DNA from: a virus
Virus record (IMG/VR): IMGVR_UViG_3300028873_000014
Coordinates: 36,172 to 100,171 of that record
DNA: 64,000 nt
Reading direction: 5' to 3' (one strand)
The position numbers were made by a program, and so were the translations under genes. Below, piece after piece: positions 10,357 through 19,545 of the stretch (positions are counted from its first letter, which is position 1; every line of letters starts with the position of its first letter). Below the pieces are notes generated by a model. The model searched no databases and was not told where the DNA came from. It saw only the letters and a list, made by a program, of their open reading frames with translations.

Positions 10357-11001
10357 CTAAAATTCAAACTCGTTATAATCTTCTTTAATCTTTTCCTGTA
10401 TTTTCTTACGGTAATTCTTCTTACGATAACTCTCTACTATATCTACTATCCTACGTGTAGAAGACATAAACCAATATCTTTTCCAGTCTACTTTATATAC
10501 AGCAGCTATCTTATTTTTAAGATCTCTACCCATCTCAAATGCCCAGAACTGAGCATTTTGATACATATTCTTAGTGTAGGAGAAATAGTCAGCATTCCAC
10601 TGAGCACTATAAAATATCCCTCCCCCATATCCCTCTGAGTGTGCATTTTTAAAGTGTACAAATTTACCTAGTTCGTCAGAGGTTTTAAGATCAACAGCTT
10701 TAGTCCTTTTACCAAGAGTAGCGACCATCATATTCCCCATACGTAAAGGTAAGGTTATACCATCCTTATGCTCTACCATTAATGTGCAGGTAGACTTATT
10801 AAACTCTCTAATAATACACTTAATCTCTCTGTTAGTAAATCTACTTAACGCAGGGTCTTGTTTCTTAAGCTCTTTGTAAAATTCTCCGGTTGTAACATTC
10901 ACTCCATTATGGTGACTTCTGATACTAAGTACATCATGGTACTTCTTTTCGTACCGGGGAGCTGTCTTATCTACACCTGGAAAATCTTTTAGCTCATTCA
11001 T
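10357..11001 (-). CDS. conserved late protein of unknown function in tail module
   Basis: 214 aa, ATG at 11001, three bases from the next gene. The protein is mostly helical and strongly basic at its C-terminus (RKKNYRKKIQEKIKEDYNEF), with a central aromatic stretch (GGGIFYSAQWNADYFSYTKN). The segment FTNREIKCIIREFNKSTCTL looks like a compact helical N-terminal domain. I do not recognise a defined family. Its place at the head of the ring/muzzle block suggests a structural or assembly role, and the basic tail could contact DNA. It follows a 75-bp gap after the fibre genes. Confidence 0.45.
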   Translation of the reverse strand: MNELKDFPGVDKTAPRYEKKYHDVLSIRSHHNGVNVTTGEFYKELKKQDPALSRFTNREIKCIIREFNKSTCTLMVEHKDGITLPLRMGNMMVATLGKRTKAVDLKTSDELGKFVHFKNAHSEGYGGGIFYSAQWNADYFSYTKNMYQNAQFWAFEMGRDLKNKIAAVYKVDWKRYWFMSSTRRIVDIVESYRKKNYRKKIQEKIKEDYNEFEF

Positions 11002-11075
11002 ACAAGTAAAGTTATAAAACCTTGTTTACTTAGTTATAATAAACCTTATACATTAATACATCTGATACATAGCAC

Positions 11076-12053
11076 CTACCTAATTTGTGTACAGGTAGCT
11101 TCAATGTTATAAACTACTGTTGTATATGTACCACTTGTTGTTTGAACAGTCAGGTTTGTACCTGCTTTACATCTGATATGTACAGGTATACCATTATAGG
11201 GAACTGCCCCACCAGCATTTGTAAGAGTTGTAGAAATAGTTCCGGCAAGATTACTAAAGCTGAGATTTTGTACTCTAGCTGTGTTAGTCTCATCTGTATA
11301 GTTTATAGTTACTCCAAAACTAAATAAAGTAGCTGTAGTGATATTAACATTAGCAGAAAGCACATAACTTGCATCTACAGCAGCTACACTACCACTTAAT
11401 ACACCACTTACCGCTGTTATCTGCCCTGTTAATCTATTACCAGCATTTGCAACACTGATGATACCTGTAGCATTAGGTAAGTATTGTATTTGATTACTAC
11501 CAAGTATACTATTCGTTACCGTGACTGAGTTACCTGCACTATTAGTTACATCTATTATTTGCATCCCTGTTTGTGTTATATTCAGAGAGTTGCTTGCAGT
11601 ATCCTGTAAGGATATAATTACAGAGGTTTGTGTGACTTGCATTAATGCAGAAAAATAAGGATTAAACCCATTAGAAGGACCTGCTGCCATATGTATAGCA
11701 GCTTGGGATAAAGCATCTGATGCATAAGTGTGAACAGCATAATAGTATACTCCCTGTGAGTTAGGCACACTCCATACTCGTATATCACCAGACCCATCTC
11801 CTTGAGCAAGATTTTGTCCTATTTGTACAGAACGGTAAGGAGTGCTTCCTGTAGATGGTCCAAAATACATATTATCTGTAGTCTGATTACCTTCAGTAAG
11901 TACTTGTTGTAAGGTTGGGGTACTTGTGCTCCCAGAGGTATTTGTACTAGTAGATATACCATTAACTCTACCTTTTAAGATATTTATGTTCTGTACACAC
12001 CACCATAGTTTTTCCAGAAAACCTTCTGGTGGTGGATTATTAGGATTACCCAT
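11076..12053 (-). CDS. fibre-like structural protein
   Basis: 325 aa, ATG at 12053. The first 35 residues are a short helical cap (GFLEKLWWCVQNINILKGRV), followed by a Ser/Thr/Asn/Gly-rich body of short beta strands (TGSTPYRSVQIGQNLAQGDG, SLNITQTGMQIIDVTNSAGN) as in trimeric phage fibres. There is no enzymatic motif. It is the most downstream of a row of fibre-type genes (12-22 kb). The N-terminal helix probably docks to the virion and the C-terminal beta part faces outward, by analogy with phage fibres. Which part of the particle carries it cannot be told from the sequence. Confidence 0.5.
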   Translation of the reverse strand: MGNPNNPPPEGFLEKLWWCVQNINILKGRVNGISTSTNTSGSTSTPTLQQVLTEGNQTTDNMYFGPSTGSTPYRSVQIGQNLAQGDGSGDIRVWSVPNSQGVYYYAVHTYASDALSQAAIHMAAGPSNGFNPYFSALMQVTQTSVIISLQDTASNSLNITQTGMQIIDVTNSAGNSVTVTNSILGSNQIQYLPNATGIISVANAGNRLTGQITAVSGVLSGSVAAVDASYVLSANVNITTATLFSFGVTINYTDETNTARVQNLSFSNLAGTISTTLTNAGGAVPYNGIPVHIRCKAGTNLTVQTTSGTYTTVVYNIEATCTQIR

Positions 12054-12063
12054 AGTTCAAATT

Positions 12064-13032
12064 TTATAAAGTTGCTGGTGGAAGATAAAATGTTGTTGTG
12101 TTAATGGTACTACCATTTGCCCAGGTAGCTGTAATAGTAAATAGAGTACTCGATGTTAATGGATAACTTGAATTAGTTCTGGTTAGGGTAATAGTATTAT
12201 TCCTTAGTCCTAAAGGGGATTGAGGGAAAGATACTGCCCCCACTACAGAAGTAGCCGGATCAGTGACTGCGAGTGTTACATTATCATAAATTCCAGTACC
12301 TCCACTAAATAAGCTACCTTGTATCCATGATATAGCAAGATTACCTACCAATGCATTATTGTTAACATCCTGTTGGGTTACCTGAAAATTAGATAACACA
12401 AAAGAGGCATGGGATAAAGGAGAACCATTCCAGGGGGCTTTAGTACCAAAATAGAAACCAAAGTATTCAGGTGTAAGTAAGGCATCAAACTGTTGTAATC
12501 CCCCGCCATAGTCGAATTGTGGAGTTACGGCAGTAACTACGATATTAGATATAGAGTATGTGTTAGCAGTTGGTAAGGATATGGCAATTGTGGCACTTGT
12601 ATTAATACTAGCTGCAGGGTATATAAGATTGGTAAAGTTTACAGTAGTGGTTCCGGATGTAGCTCCCGAAGTAGTGGTTAATAAAAAGTTTCCTGATATA
12701 TACGTAGCATAAGGGTTTCCGTATACAGAACTAATAATAGCTTTGTAGTAAGAGTTTTGCCCTGGTTCCGGAATAATTTGTAAACCGAACCCAAGGTAAC
12801 TATTTATACCAAAAGGTTGTCCTGGGGAGTTGTTACCAGAACAGCAATTACTCTGTATGACTCCTTCATAATTAGCAGGAGCAAGTACAGGAATAGTTAC
12901 AGAAGTACTACCTGATGTAGTTCCGGAAGTAGTTGCTGTACTATATATAGGATATCCTTGCTGCCTATACAGGATATTATATCCACAAGCAGGTAAAGGG
13001 GCAGGATTAGTCCAAGTTAAACCTAAGTTCAT
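12064..13032 (-). CDS. fibre or decoration-like protein with fibronectin-like segments
   Basis: 322 aa, ATG at 13032, ten bases after the 182-aa gene. The start (LGLTWTNPAPLPACGYNILY) reads like an opening strand pair of a fibronectin type III domain. The body is Ser/Thr/Gly/Asn-rich with TTSGTTSGSTSVTIP repeats at two places. A few Cys occur near residues 85-95 (SNCCSGNN). No signal peptide is seen. With the adjacent 182-aa gene, which also looks fibronectin-like, it forms a pair of surface-protein candidates in the fibre block. Domain assignment is by pattern only. Confidence 0.45.
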   Translation of the reverse strand: MNLGLTWTNPAPLPACGYNILYRQQGYPIYSTATTSGTTSGSTSVTIPVLAPANYEGVIQSNCCSGNNSPGQPFGINSYLGFGLQIIPEPGQNSYYKAIISSVYGNPYATYISGNFLLTTTSGATSGTTTVNFTNLIYPAASINTSATIAISLPTANTYSISNIVVTAVTPQFDYGGGLQQFDALLTPEYFGFYFGTKAPWNGSPLSHASFVLSNFQVTQQDVNNNALVGNLAISWIQGSLFSGGTGIYDNVTLAVTDPATSVVGAVSFPQSPLGLRNNTITLTRTNSSYPLTSSTLFTITATWANGSTINTTTFYLPPATL

Positions 13033-13042
13033 AATCGTTAAT

Positions 13043-13591
13043 TTATGCTAATGTTACTATAATGTTTTGAGGGTCAGGGCAACTTGATAAAATACTAGTA
13101 GTAAATGTATATATAAATGTCTTGGAAAACTGATTGGCTGTAGGAGTAATAGTTAAGTAGTATTGAGTATTAGATGATAGTCCTACAAAAGTATCTGATA
13201 TCAATGTTGTTGGAGATAAAGTATGTGTTGCTATAATCTCCCCGGGAGCACTAAAAAGTGATAGAGTACATACATAATCAGTTATGGAAGCACCTAAATT
13301 ACCAAAGTAATACCCTACCGAACTATTAGTAGGACTGATTACAGGACCGGGGTCAGTAAAGTGAATATCCTGGATAATAGCTGATGTGGGGTTTCCAAGA
13401 GTAGCTGATACATTAACTACCTGTATATCATATAGCGTATTATCTATTCCTACAAAACCTACAGGGGTTGCTGTTCCCCCTGAAGTCTGAAAGGTGGTCC
13501 ATAGAGATGTACCAGATACCCGGTAAAGATATTTGTATGCAGTTGTTCCTGAGTTATTATCTACTGCTACCGTTATTACAAAATTTGCCAT
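13043..13591 (-). CDS. small fibronectin-III-like surface protein
   Basis: 182 aa, ATG at 13591. Two halves each look like one fibronectin type III domain: YKYLYRVSGTSLWTTFQTSG followed by YDIQVVNVSATLG, and later TFVGLSSNTQYYLTITPTAN, a typical 'L.p.T.Y.v.v.a' strand pattern. The C-terminus ends with a Cys (SSCPDPQNIIVTLA), which resembles the start of another domain. There is no signal peptide. Such domains in phages sit on fibres or capsids and are thought to bind carbohydrate weakly. It lies between the 195-aa Cys-rich gene and the 322-aa fibronectin-like gene. Confidence 0.45.
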   Translation of the reverse strand: MANFVITVAVDNNSGTTAYKYLYRVSGTSLWTTFQTSGGTATPVGFVGIDNTLYDIQVVNVSATLGNPTSAIIQDIHFTDPGPVISPTNSSVGYYFGNLGASITDYVCTLSLFSAPGEIIATHTLSPTTLISDTFVGLSSNTQYYLTITPTANQFSKTFIYTFTTSILSSCPDPQNIIVTLA

Positions 13592-13616
13592 AATTATATG
13601 ATCTTTAATATTTTTA

Positions 13617-14204
13617 TTAACAAGGTACTGGAGGTAATACGTTTCCTGTTCCTACCTGTATACAACAACCATTAGGGAAAGCCGATACAGGGCATTGACC
13701 ACTAGCTCCAGGTAAGTTATAGATATATGCACCACCTGAAGTAGCAGGAGCACAACACCATGTACTTACAGTAACTATAGGAGTACCCTTAGTTGCCGGA
13801 GGACAAGCAGATACAATATTGCATAAGGTAGCTTGTAAGGAAGCACTTGTACTGATCTGTGATAATACTGTACCAGCTAATGTGTTACACATCTTTTGGA
13901 ACATCGTTGTTACACTATCCCCACTATTAATACCAAAACAGTTGATGCCATTCCCCTGATAGGTAACACAATCTGTATATGTACTATCTACACATGATCC
14001 ACAAGGAATAGGTGTTACAGGATTACCATTACCATCAGTGCACTGACCACTTGGATATCCTAATGAAGGAGGAGTATATGTAGCCCCCGGGGGGCAACAC
14101 TGGCATAATACAGGTGCCGGAGTTATAGAATAATCAGGAGGACAGTTACAACTCTGCCCATTCGCACAATTATTACAAGGATATGAATTATTACAGTTAC
14201 ACAT
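13617..14204 (-). CDS. cysteine-rich fibre-region protein
   Basis: 195 aa, ATG at 14204. It contains many Cys, concentrated in the first 90 residues (MCNCNNSYPCNNCANG, CNCPP, CQCC, CGSC), and Pro-rich linkers. The segment GINSGDSVTTMFQKMCNTLAG resembles a short helical trimerisation cap used in fibre proteins of Bacteroidota phages. A similar element (LCAGASITDVLNSLVTLV) occurs in the 222-aa gene nearby. The C-terminal part again has Cys pairs (WCCAP, GCCIQ). The Cys count suggests metal binding or disulphides formed outside the cell. I do not recognise a family. Confidence 0.45.
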   Translation of the reverse strand: MCNCNNSYPCNNCANGQSCNCPPDYSITPAPVLCQCCPPGATYTPPSLGYPSGQCTDGNGNPVTPIPCGSCVDSTYTDCVTYQGNGINCFGINSGDSVTTMFQKMCNTLAGTVLSQISTSASLQATLCNIVSACPPATKGTPIVTVSTWCCAPATSGGAYIYNLPGASGQCPVSAFPNGCCIQVGTGNVLPPVPC

Positions 14205-14211
14205 AGTAAGT

Positions 14212-15408
14212 TTATCTAAAAGTGATTATGTCAATATTTGCTGTTCCTGCTACAGAAATAGCCTGACCAAAGTTTATAACTACCCCACCAAGTATATATG
14301 AAAAATACGGTGCTTTACTAAGTATATATGTAGCATCGTAATTATCCTTAGCAACTATAGTAGCAAACCTTGGAGTGTAGGATAATCCGCTAACAGCAGT
14401 TATAGCAGTAGTTCCTGATGTAACTGGTTGGTTATAGTTAGTTACGTCATACCCAATTCCCCCCGGAGTAGAACTTGCAGTGTATAGGGTTTCGATCACT
14501 ACCTTACTGCAACTTTGACCTGTAGTGGGGTTACTAACATTAGAAGTAACCTGAACTGTATAAGAACTGGATGTTGGAGAAAGAGTAGTTCCAGAAGTAG
14601 ATATACTAATAGGAGTATTGGATAAAGAAGCTGCTGTAATACTAAAGGCTTGTTGATAATTATTACCAGAAGCATCGGTAATTTTTATCTGGGATTGATT
14701 CTGACTATCCCCAAAACCAGTAGGTATGAATGTGTACCCATTGAAGTATAGGTTAATAACAGGTCCTGATATCAATACTGCCTGGTATGCAACTTTAACC
14801 TGAGCACAAGTAGGAGTAATAGCAGCAAGGGCATTTGTGATACCTGCCCTTGCGTCCCCATATGCTATCCATTGGTTACTTTCAGAAGCAGCAATAGTAG
14901 TAGGATTAGTATTCCACCCCGATAGCCCTGACATAGTACTATTCTGTGAAAAGGCAGGTAAACTATTAAGATTTGTTGGTTGTGCAGCAATTGCCTGGGA
15001 AAGTGCTGTAGTAGTACCAAGAACATTGTTATACCCACATATATTAGCAACTGCATTTGCAACTACAACATTTATAGGAAGTACCTGGTTAACAGGACTA
15101 CTTAAACATCCTGCATTAACCTGTGGTATAGCAGTTGCACCAGAAGTTTGTATAGCAAGTACAGATGCTTGCAGGGTAGTAATTTCAGTGTTATATGTAT
15201 TAAGTAATGCAACTACCTGGTTATAATTATCGATCTGAGTACTAAGAGAAGCACCTATTAATGATATATATCCTGTAGTGGGGCTATCTGCAGGATATCC
15301 TACTGGATAAAGTTGCGTAACAATGTTGCCATTACTATCCTGGAATCTAAGATTCTTAGAAAGTTGTAAAGGAAAATTAGATACATATTGAGGAGGTGTA
15401 TTGTTCAT
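14212..15408 (-). CDS. tail or head fibre-like protein
   Basis: 398 aa, ATG at 15408. The N-terminus (QYVSNFPLQLSKNLRFQDSN) is a short folded cap. A helical segment with heptad-like hydrophobics follows (residues about 55-90, QIDNYNQVVALLNTYNTEIT), likely a trimeric coiled coil. The remainder is beta-rich Ser/Thr/Ala/Asn sequence ending in VINFGQAISVAGTANIDIIT, similar to distal fibre domains. This cap, coiled coil, beta-shaft order is the usual plan of phage fibres. It lies in an unbroken run of minus-strand fibre genes with gaps of 1-8 bp. Confidence 0.5.
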   Translation of the reverse strand: MNNTPPQYVSNFPLQLSKNLRFQDSNGNIVTQLYPVGYPADSPTTGYISLIGASLSTQIDNYNQVVALLNTYNTEITTLQASVLAIQTSGATAIPQVNAGCLSSPVNQVLPINVVVANAVANICGYNNVLGTTTALSQAIAAQPTNLNSLPAFSQNSTMSGLSGWNTNPTTIAASESNQWIAYGDARAGITNALAAITPTCAQVKVAYQAVLISGPVINLYFNGYTFIPTGFGDSQNQSQIKITDASGNNYQQAFSITAASLSNTPISISTSGTTLSPTSSSYTVQVTSNVSNPTTGQSCSKVVIETLYTASSTPGGIGYDVTNYNQPVTSGTTAITAVSGLSYTPRFATIVAKDNYDATYILSKAPYFSYILGGVVINFGQAISVAGTANIDIITFR

Positions 15409-15409
15409 A

Positions 15410-16078
15410 TTAAGTTAGATTAAAAGTTATAGCACCAAGTGTTATAGGATAGTTGTATGAAATATTTGAAGGAGGCCCATCATAGTTTATCAAAACTTGC
15501 AGTAGTCCTCCAGGGTTTATAATAGCATAGAATCTAAGATATAAATAACTATTCTGTTGTCCTGGGTTAGGTATAGCAATAGAGTCTATTAGTCTTACCT
15601 GTGCTTTAGTAAATGTAGTTGGTAAACAGCTTGTTGAAACTGTACACAAGTTTATTAAAACATCCCCAACACTTCCAGATCCTACCCCGGGGTAAATAGT
15701 ATTAAAGTTTATATCGAAACACCCCCGTAATTTCAGGTCCCCCTCATTAGTGAACTTATACATAGGGTTATCACAAGTCACACCTAAAAAAGCACCACTA
15801 TCCGTAAAGAAATTCTGTAATCCAAATAATGACCATGTGCAATTTGCCCCTGCACCAGAAGTAGGAATACCTGCACTAAAGTCTTTCCATCCTGCAGCAG
15901 CACAAGGTCCTGTAGTATTTGAGCTATTAACAAGTGTTACCAGACTATTTAATACATCTGTTATAGAAGCACCTGCACATAAGTTTAACCCTGGCAATTG
16001 GGTACTGAGTATGACACAATTTGACCCAATAGGATCAGGACAACTTTTGCTGGTAATATTAGTAGTTACAGGTTCCAT
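15410..16078 (-). CDS. fibre-region protein with helical cap motif
   Basis: 222 aa, ATG at 16078. Residues about 22-55 (CVILSTQLPGLNLCAGASIT, then DVLNSLVTLVN) look like the helical cap seen in other fibre proteins of Bacteroidota phages. The rest is beta-rich and ends with a compact domain (YLYLRFYAIINPGGLLQVLI). Several Cys pairs occur (GPCAAAGW, NCTWSLF, CDNPMY, GCFDINF). There is no signal peptide, unlike the gene upstream. Likely a fibre or baseplate-type component, with binding target unknown. Confidence 0.45.
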   Translation of the reverse strand: MEPVTTNITSKSCPDPIGSNCVILSTQLPGLNLCAGASITDVLNSLVTLVNSSNTTGPCAAAGWKDFSAGIPTSGAGANCTWSLFGLQNFFTDSGAFLGVTCDNPMYKFTNEGDLKLRGCFDINFNTIYPGVGSGSVGDVLINLCTVSTSCLPTTFTKAQVRLIDSIAIPNPGQQNSYLYLRFYAIINPGGLLQVLINYDGPPSNISYNYPITLGAITFNLT

Positions 16079-16123
16079 AATTTTATTTTATAATCAACAT
16101 TTTTATTTATAACCAAGCTGTTG

Positions 16124-17173
16124 TTAAGGTCTCATAAACCACAATACAAGTGCTGAACCAAATATAACTGTTATTACTTGCGATGCATTACATCCTACTC
16201 CTGTAGTAGTATATCTAACAGTTGTAGTTCCAGCGGATACTCCAGTAACTATTCCAGATGAAGATCCTACTGTTGCGATAGCTGTATTATCTATACCCCA
16301 TCCTCCACCTGTAACTCCAGGACTGATAGCAAGTGCAGATGTTCCAGTTCCGGATATAGTAAAAGTTCCAGTAATAACTGGAGTTGCGTTATCTGTTAAT
16401 GTTTGAGTTGTTGAACAATGCGAGCCGGATGCTGTATATGTTATTGTGCTAGTTCCTGTAGATACTCCTGTTACTAACCCAGATGTTGAATTTACAGTTA
16501 TGTGTGCGCTACTGCTTGCCCATGTACCACCTGTAAAACCAGATGATAATGTAGTTGTAGATGTCCCGCAAATTATAAATGATGTTCCTGTAATAACAGG
16601 GTTAACTAGAAACGAAGTGGTTATAGTACATCCAGATGCATTATATGTAATAACAGTAGTTCCAGATGATACACCATAAATAATTCCTGTTGTTGCTCCT
16701 GATGTAGCTACTGTAGTATTACTACTACTCCAAGTTCCACCTAATGTTGCATCAGATAATGTAGTTGTGAAGCCAGAACAAACTGATGCTGTTCCAGTTA
16801 TAGGATCGGGTGTAGGATTTACAGTTAAGTTACCTGTATATCCATCATCTTCATAAGAACTCTCTGTATAATTAAAAACCCCTGTTTCGGTAACAACTAC
16901 CTGATAAAAATTACCGTTGTCGCTATATGGTACAGATGTTAATGAATAAGTTGTATTTGTAGCACCAGTAAGATTGCTAAATGTACTTCCGCCATCTAAT
17001 GATAGTTGCCATTGGTAGGTAAGTACATCTCCACCAACTATAGGACTTGCCGTTACTACGTAGGATGCATTTTGTCCAGCACAAATAGTTACATCTCCAG
17101 AAAATGAAGTAATAACCTGGGCTGATACAGACCCACTAAGGCACAATAGTAATATGAATAGTTTTAGTCTCAT
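16124..17173 (-). CDS. secreted Ig-like repeat protein in the fibre operon
   Basis: 349 aa, ATG at 17173. The first 18 residues (MRLKLFILLLCLSGSVSA, then Q) form a clear Sec signal peptide with an A-x-A-like cleavage site. Residues about 20-130 are an Ig-like domain (GQNASYVVTASPIVGGD, TYQWQLSLDGGSTFSNLTGA). Three Big_2-like repeats follow, each with a GGTWxSS...TGxxxGVSxGTxTITY pattern, beginning near residues 135, 200 and 265. This architecture is familiar from cell-surface proteins of Bacteroidota, less so from phages. It overlaps the next gene upstream by one base. A host-derived adhesin now used as a receptor-binding part is one reading. Export during infection is another. Confidence 0.6.
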   Translation of the reverse strand: MRLKLFILLLCLSGSVSAQVITSFSGDVTICAGQNASYVVTASPIVGGDVLTYQWQLSLDGGSTFSNLTGATNTTYSLTSVPYSDNGNFYQVVVTETGVFNYTESSYEDDGYTGNLTVNPTPDPITGTASVCSGFTTTLSDATLGGTWSSSNTTVATSGATTGIIYGVSSGTTVITYNASGCTITTSFLVNPVITGTSFIICGTSTTTLSSGFTGGTWASSSAHITVNSTSGLVTGVSTGTSTITYTASGSHCSTTQTLTDNATPVITGTFTISGTGTSALAISPGVTGGGWGIDNTAIATVGSSSGIVTGVSAGTTTVRYTTTGVGCNASQVITVIFGSALVLWFMRP

Positions 17174-19545
17174 TAGTATGTCGTATAAAGTTGACCAACC
17201 GCAAAAAATTCGCTATTATTAGCATTGTATATCCACTGCTGAGTGATAACCTGCCCTATTACCGTTGTGGCTGCTGGTGTCAATGCGGTAGGCGATACCC
17301 CCGGTTTAAACTTAGTTCCGTAAGTGATCGCTCTTGCGGTTCCGTTGTCTTGGTAGGTGATAAATAATGCCTGATTGTTCTGCCAGCTCCCTGCAGGATT
17401 GTTTACCGTAATGGCTCCCGATGCTGCATTTATTTCATAGCTGATGGGGATCACCCTATTTGCGACTGCCGAATAGGGGGTAAGGCTTGCCACGTAGGCA
17501 ACACTACTGTCGGGTGAGGTAATTGAGATCACACCACCCGAAATATTTATCGGGTACGTACTGGTATATGTCGTTGGGGCTGTTCCGCTTGATGCCGATG
17601 TTACCCGTCCTTTAGAATCTACAGTAACTGTAGAATAGGTATATGTGGCAGGTGAGGCGTTTACGGTAACTATCGTGGGGTTTGGATAAGACCCCGTTAA
17701 ATCACCTCCTGCTGTACCTGAGGGTGCCGCTGTAATGGTATTGTTTGATCCATAGGTAATAGGGGTAGCGTTAACACTTGTTGCTGTAGTGGCGTTTGTA
17801 CCACCATATCCTATGTCTAATTTAGTTCCCTGCCATGTACCAGTCCCAATAGTTCCTACACTTGTTAAAGAAGAGGTTACCACAGTCGGGTTAAGTGTCG
17901 TTGTTGTTAATGTATTCGCTGATGCTGTTATAGTATAAGCATTACCCGTTGTCATTGGGGTAGTATTTACGGTTAGTGTTTGTGCTGCCGGAGCGATGTT
18001 AACAGTAGTTACCGATGTTACTCTACCTTGCGCATCTGTAGTTATTTCAGGTATCGTCGTACTACTTCCATAAGTTCCAGATGTTCCTACAGACGGCATA
18101 GATATCGTACCGGATGTAGTAATAGTTCCTCCAGATAACCCAGTTCCTGCTGTTATGCTAGTTACAGTACCACTTGCAGGGTTTACCCAAACATATCCAG
18201 TTCCACCAGTATTAACTTCAAGCATTTGGTTCGCACTACCAATGGGTATTTCTCCATAAACTGTCGATGAAGTTGCATAAGGAATAGCATATTGCGTTGT
18301 AGTTGATTTATTCAATCCTCCATTTGCTGTAGGTAAAATTCCTGTAACGCTAGTAACCAAAGATACAGGGGCAACATTAATAGCTTGGGTCATTGTATTA
18401 TATGTCAAACCTGTTCCTATTTGTATCTCCTGATATGCTGTAGTATTACCAGAACCTAAGAGAACTTCATTAGTTGATGCTGGTTGTAATTTAGCATAAG
18501 TTACTGCATTATTAGCAATATCCCCTGTAACAACTTGTCCCCAGGATGGATTACCTGAAGCATTGCCGTGTAAAAGAGTTGTATTAGTTCCCTGATTATT
18601 AAATAATGATGATGCTAATATAGGACTAAAATATGAAGGAGCACCGGATGACGTTCCCCCTAAGATAGTATTGGCTGATATTGGAGTTAGTGAATAAGAT
18701 ATGACAGGGGTAGTCGTACTTGTTGTTACAGATGATGTAAATACCGGAGATAAGTTCCCGGATGAAACACTTGTTACTGTACCAGATCCACCTGATGTTA
18801 TACTATATGATGTTACTCCGGTTATTTGACCCTGAGCATTTACCGTATACCCAGGTATAGAAGTAGAACTACCATAAGTACCGGGAGTTACAGTAGTATT
18901 GGTTATAGCTACTGAATAAGAAGGTGTTCCAGATAAAGATTGCGAAGTATTACCACTTACCGTTATACCATTACCTGCAGTCACATTCATACTTCCTATA
19001 GGAGTAGCACTGATAGTATTGTTAGACCCATAAGTTATAGGTGTAGTATTGATACTTGTTTGCACAGAGCTATTAGTTCCCCCATTAGCAATAGGAAGTA
19101 TGCCAATAACCCCTGTAGTTAATGGTAATCCTGTTTCGTTAGTACCAACTAAAGCAGATGGGGTTCCTAAGTTCCATGTTCCGGGTAATATACCATTGGT
19201 ATATAACGATAAAACTGGTGTAGTTCCTCCAGTGCTGTTTATCTGGTTAGTAGTTCCGGACACACTAGTTACTCCACTCCCTCCCCCACTACCAGTATAC
19301 CATGCCCCATTAGAATAGTAGTAAAAAGTATTGTTGCTGCTATTTATATAAACCAGGCCATTTGTAACCCCATTACAAGATAAGGTTCCTACAGAAGGAA
19401 CTGATGCATACACAGGTATACCAAGACCTAAAGAAAACGTTCCTCTATTCCAGGTATTACCATAGTTAGAAGAAGGCAAACAAGGTTGCTGCCCCTTTAC
19501 AAAACAGGATATGAAAAGTAATATGATAATTAAGTAGTATCTCAT
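17173..19545 (-). CDS. long tail-fibre-like protein with N-terminal signal peptide
   Basis: 790 aa, ATG at 19545. Residues 1-18 (MRYYLIIILLFISCFVKG) form a signal peptide; the Cys at 14 makes a lipobox possible but poor. The body is made of fibre repeats: GTVTSVSSGNLSPVF, ILPIANGGTN and ILPTANGGLN, GTYGSSTxIPxxTxxAQGxxTxV twice, and ITYGSNNTI three times. These are typical of phage tail fibres and of prophage-like secreted proteins. The C-terminal 110 residues look like a separate globular tip (PDSSVAYVASLTPYSAVANR). The DNA coding the last 200 residues is visibly more GC-rich than its surroundings. Likely the main receptor-binding fibre, although the signal peptide is odd. Confidence 0.6.
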   Translation of the reverse strand: MRYYLIIILLFISCFVKGQQPCLPSSNYGNTWNRGTFSLGLGIPVYASVPSVGTLSCNGVTNGLVYINSSNNTFYYYSNGAWYTGSGGGSGVTSVSGTTNQINSTGGTTPVLSLYTNGILPGTWNLGTPSALVGTNETGLPLTTGVIGILPIANGGTNSSVQTSINTTPITYGSNNTISATPIGSMNVTAGNGITVSGNTSQSLSGTPSYSVAITNTTVTPGTYGSSTSIPGYTVNAQGQITGVTSYSITSGGSGTVTSVSSGNLSPVFTSSVTTSTTTPVISYSLTPISANTILGGTSSGAPSYFSPILASSLFNNQGTNTTLLHGNASGNPSWGQVVTGDIANNAVTYAKLQPASTNEVLLGSGNTTAYQEIQIGTGLTYNTMTQAINVAPVSLVTSVTGILPTANGGLNKSTTTQYAIPYATSSTVYGEIPIGSANQMLEVNTGGTGYVWVNPASGTVTSITAGTGLSGGTITTSGTISMPSVGTSGTYGSSTTIPEITTDAQGRVTSVTTVNIAPAAQTLTVNTTPMTTGNAYTITASANTLTTTTLNPTVVTSSLTSVGTIGTGTWQGTKLDIGYGGTNATTATSVNATPITYGSNNTITAAPSGTAGGDLTGSYPNPTIVTVNASPATYTYSTVTVDSKGRVTSASSGTAPTTYTSTYPINISGGVISITSPDSSVAYVASLTPYSAVANRVIPISYEINAASGAITVNNPAGSWQNNQALFITYQDNGTARAITYGTKFKPGVSPTALTPAATTVIGQVITQQWIYNANNSEFFAVGQLYTTY

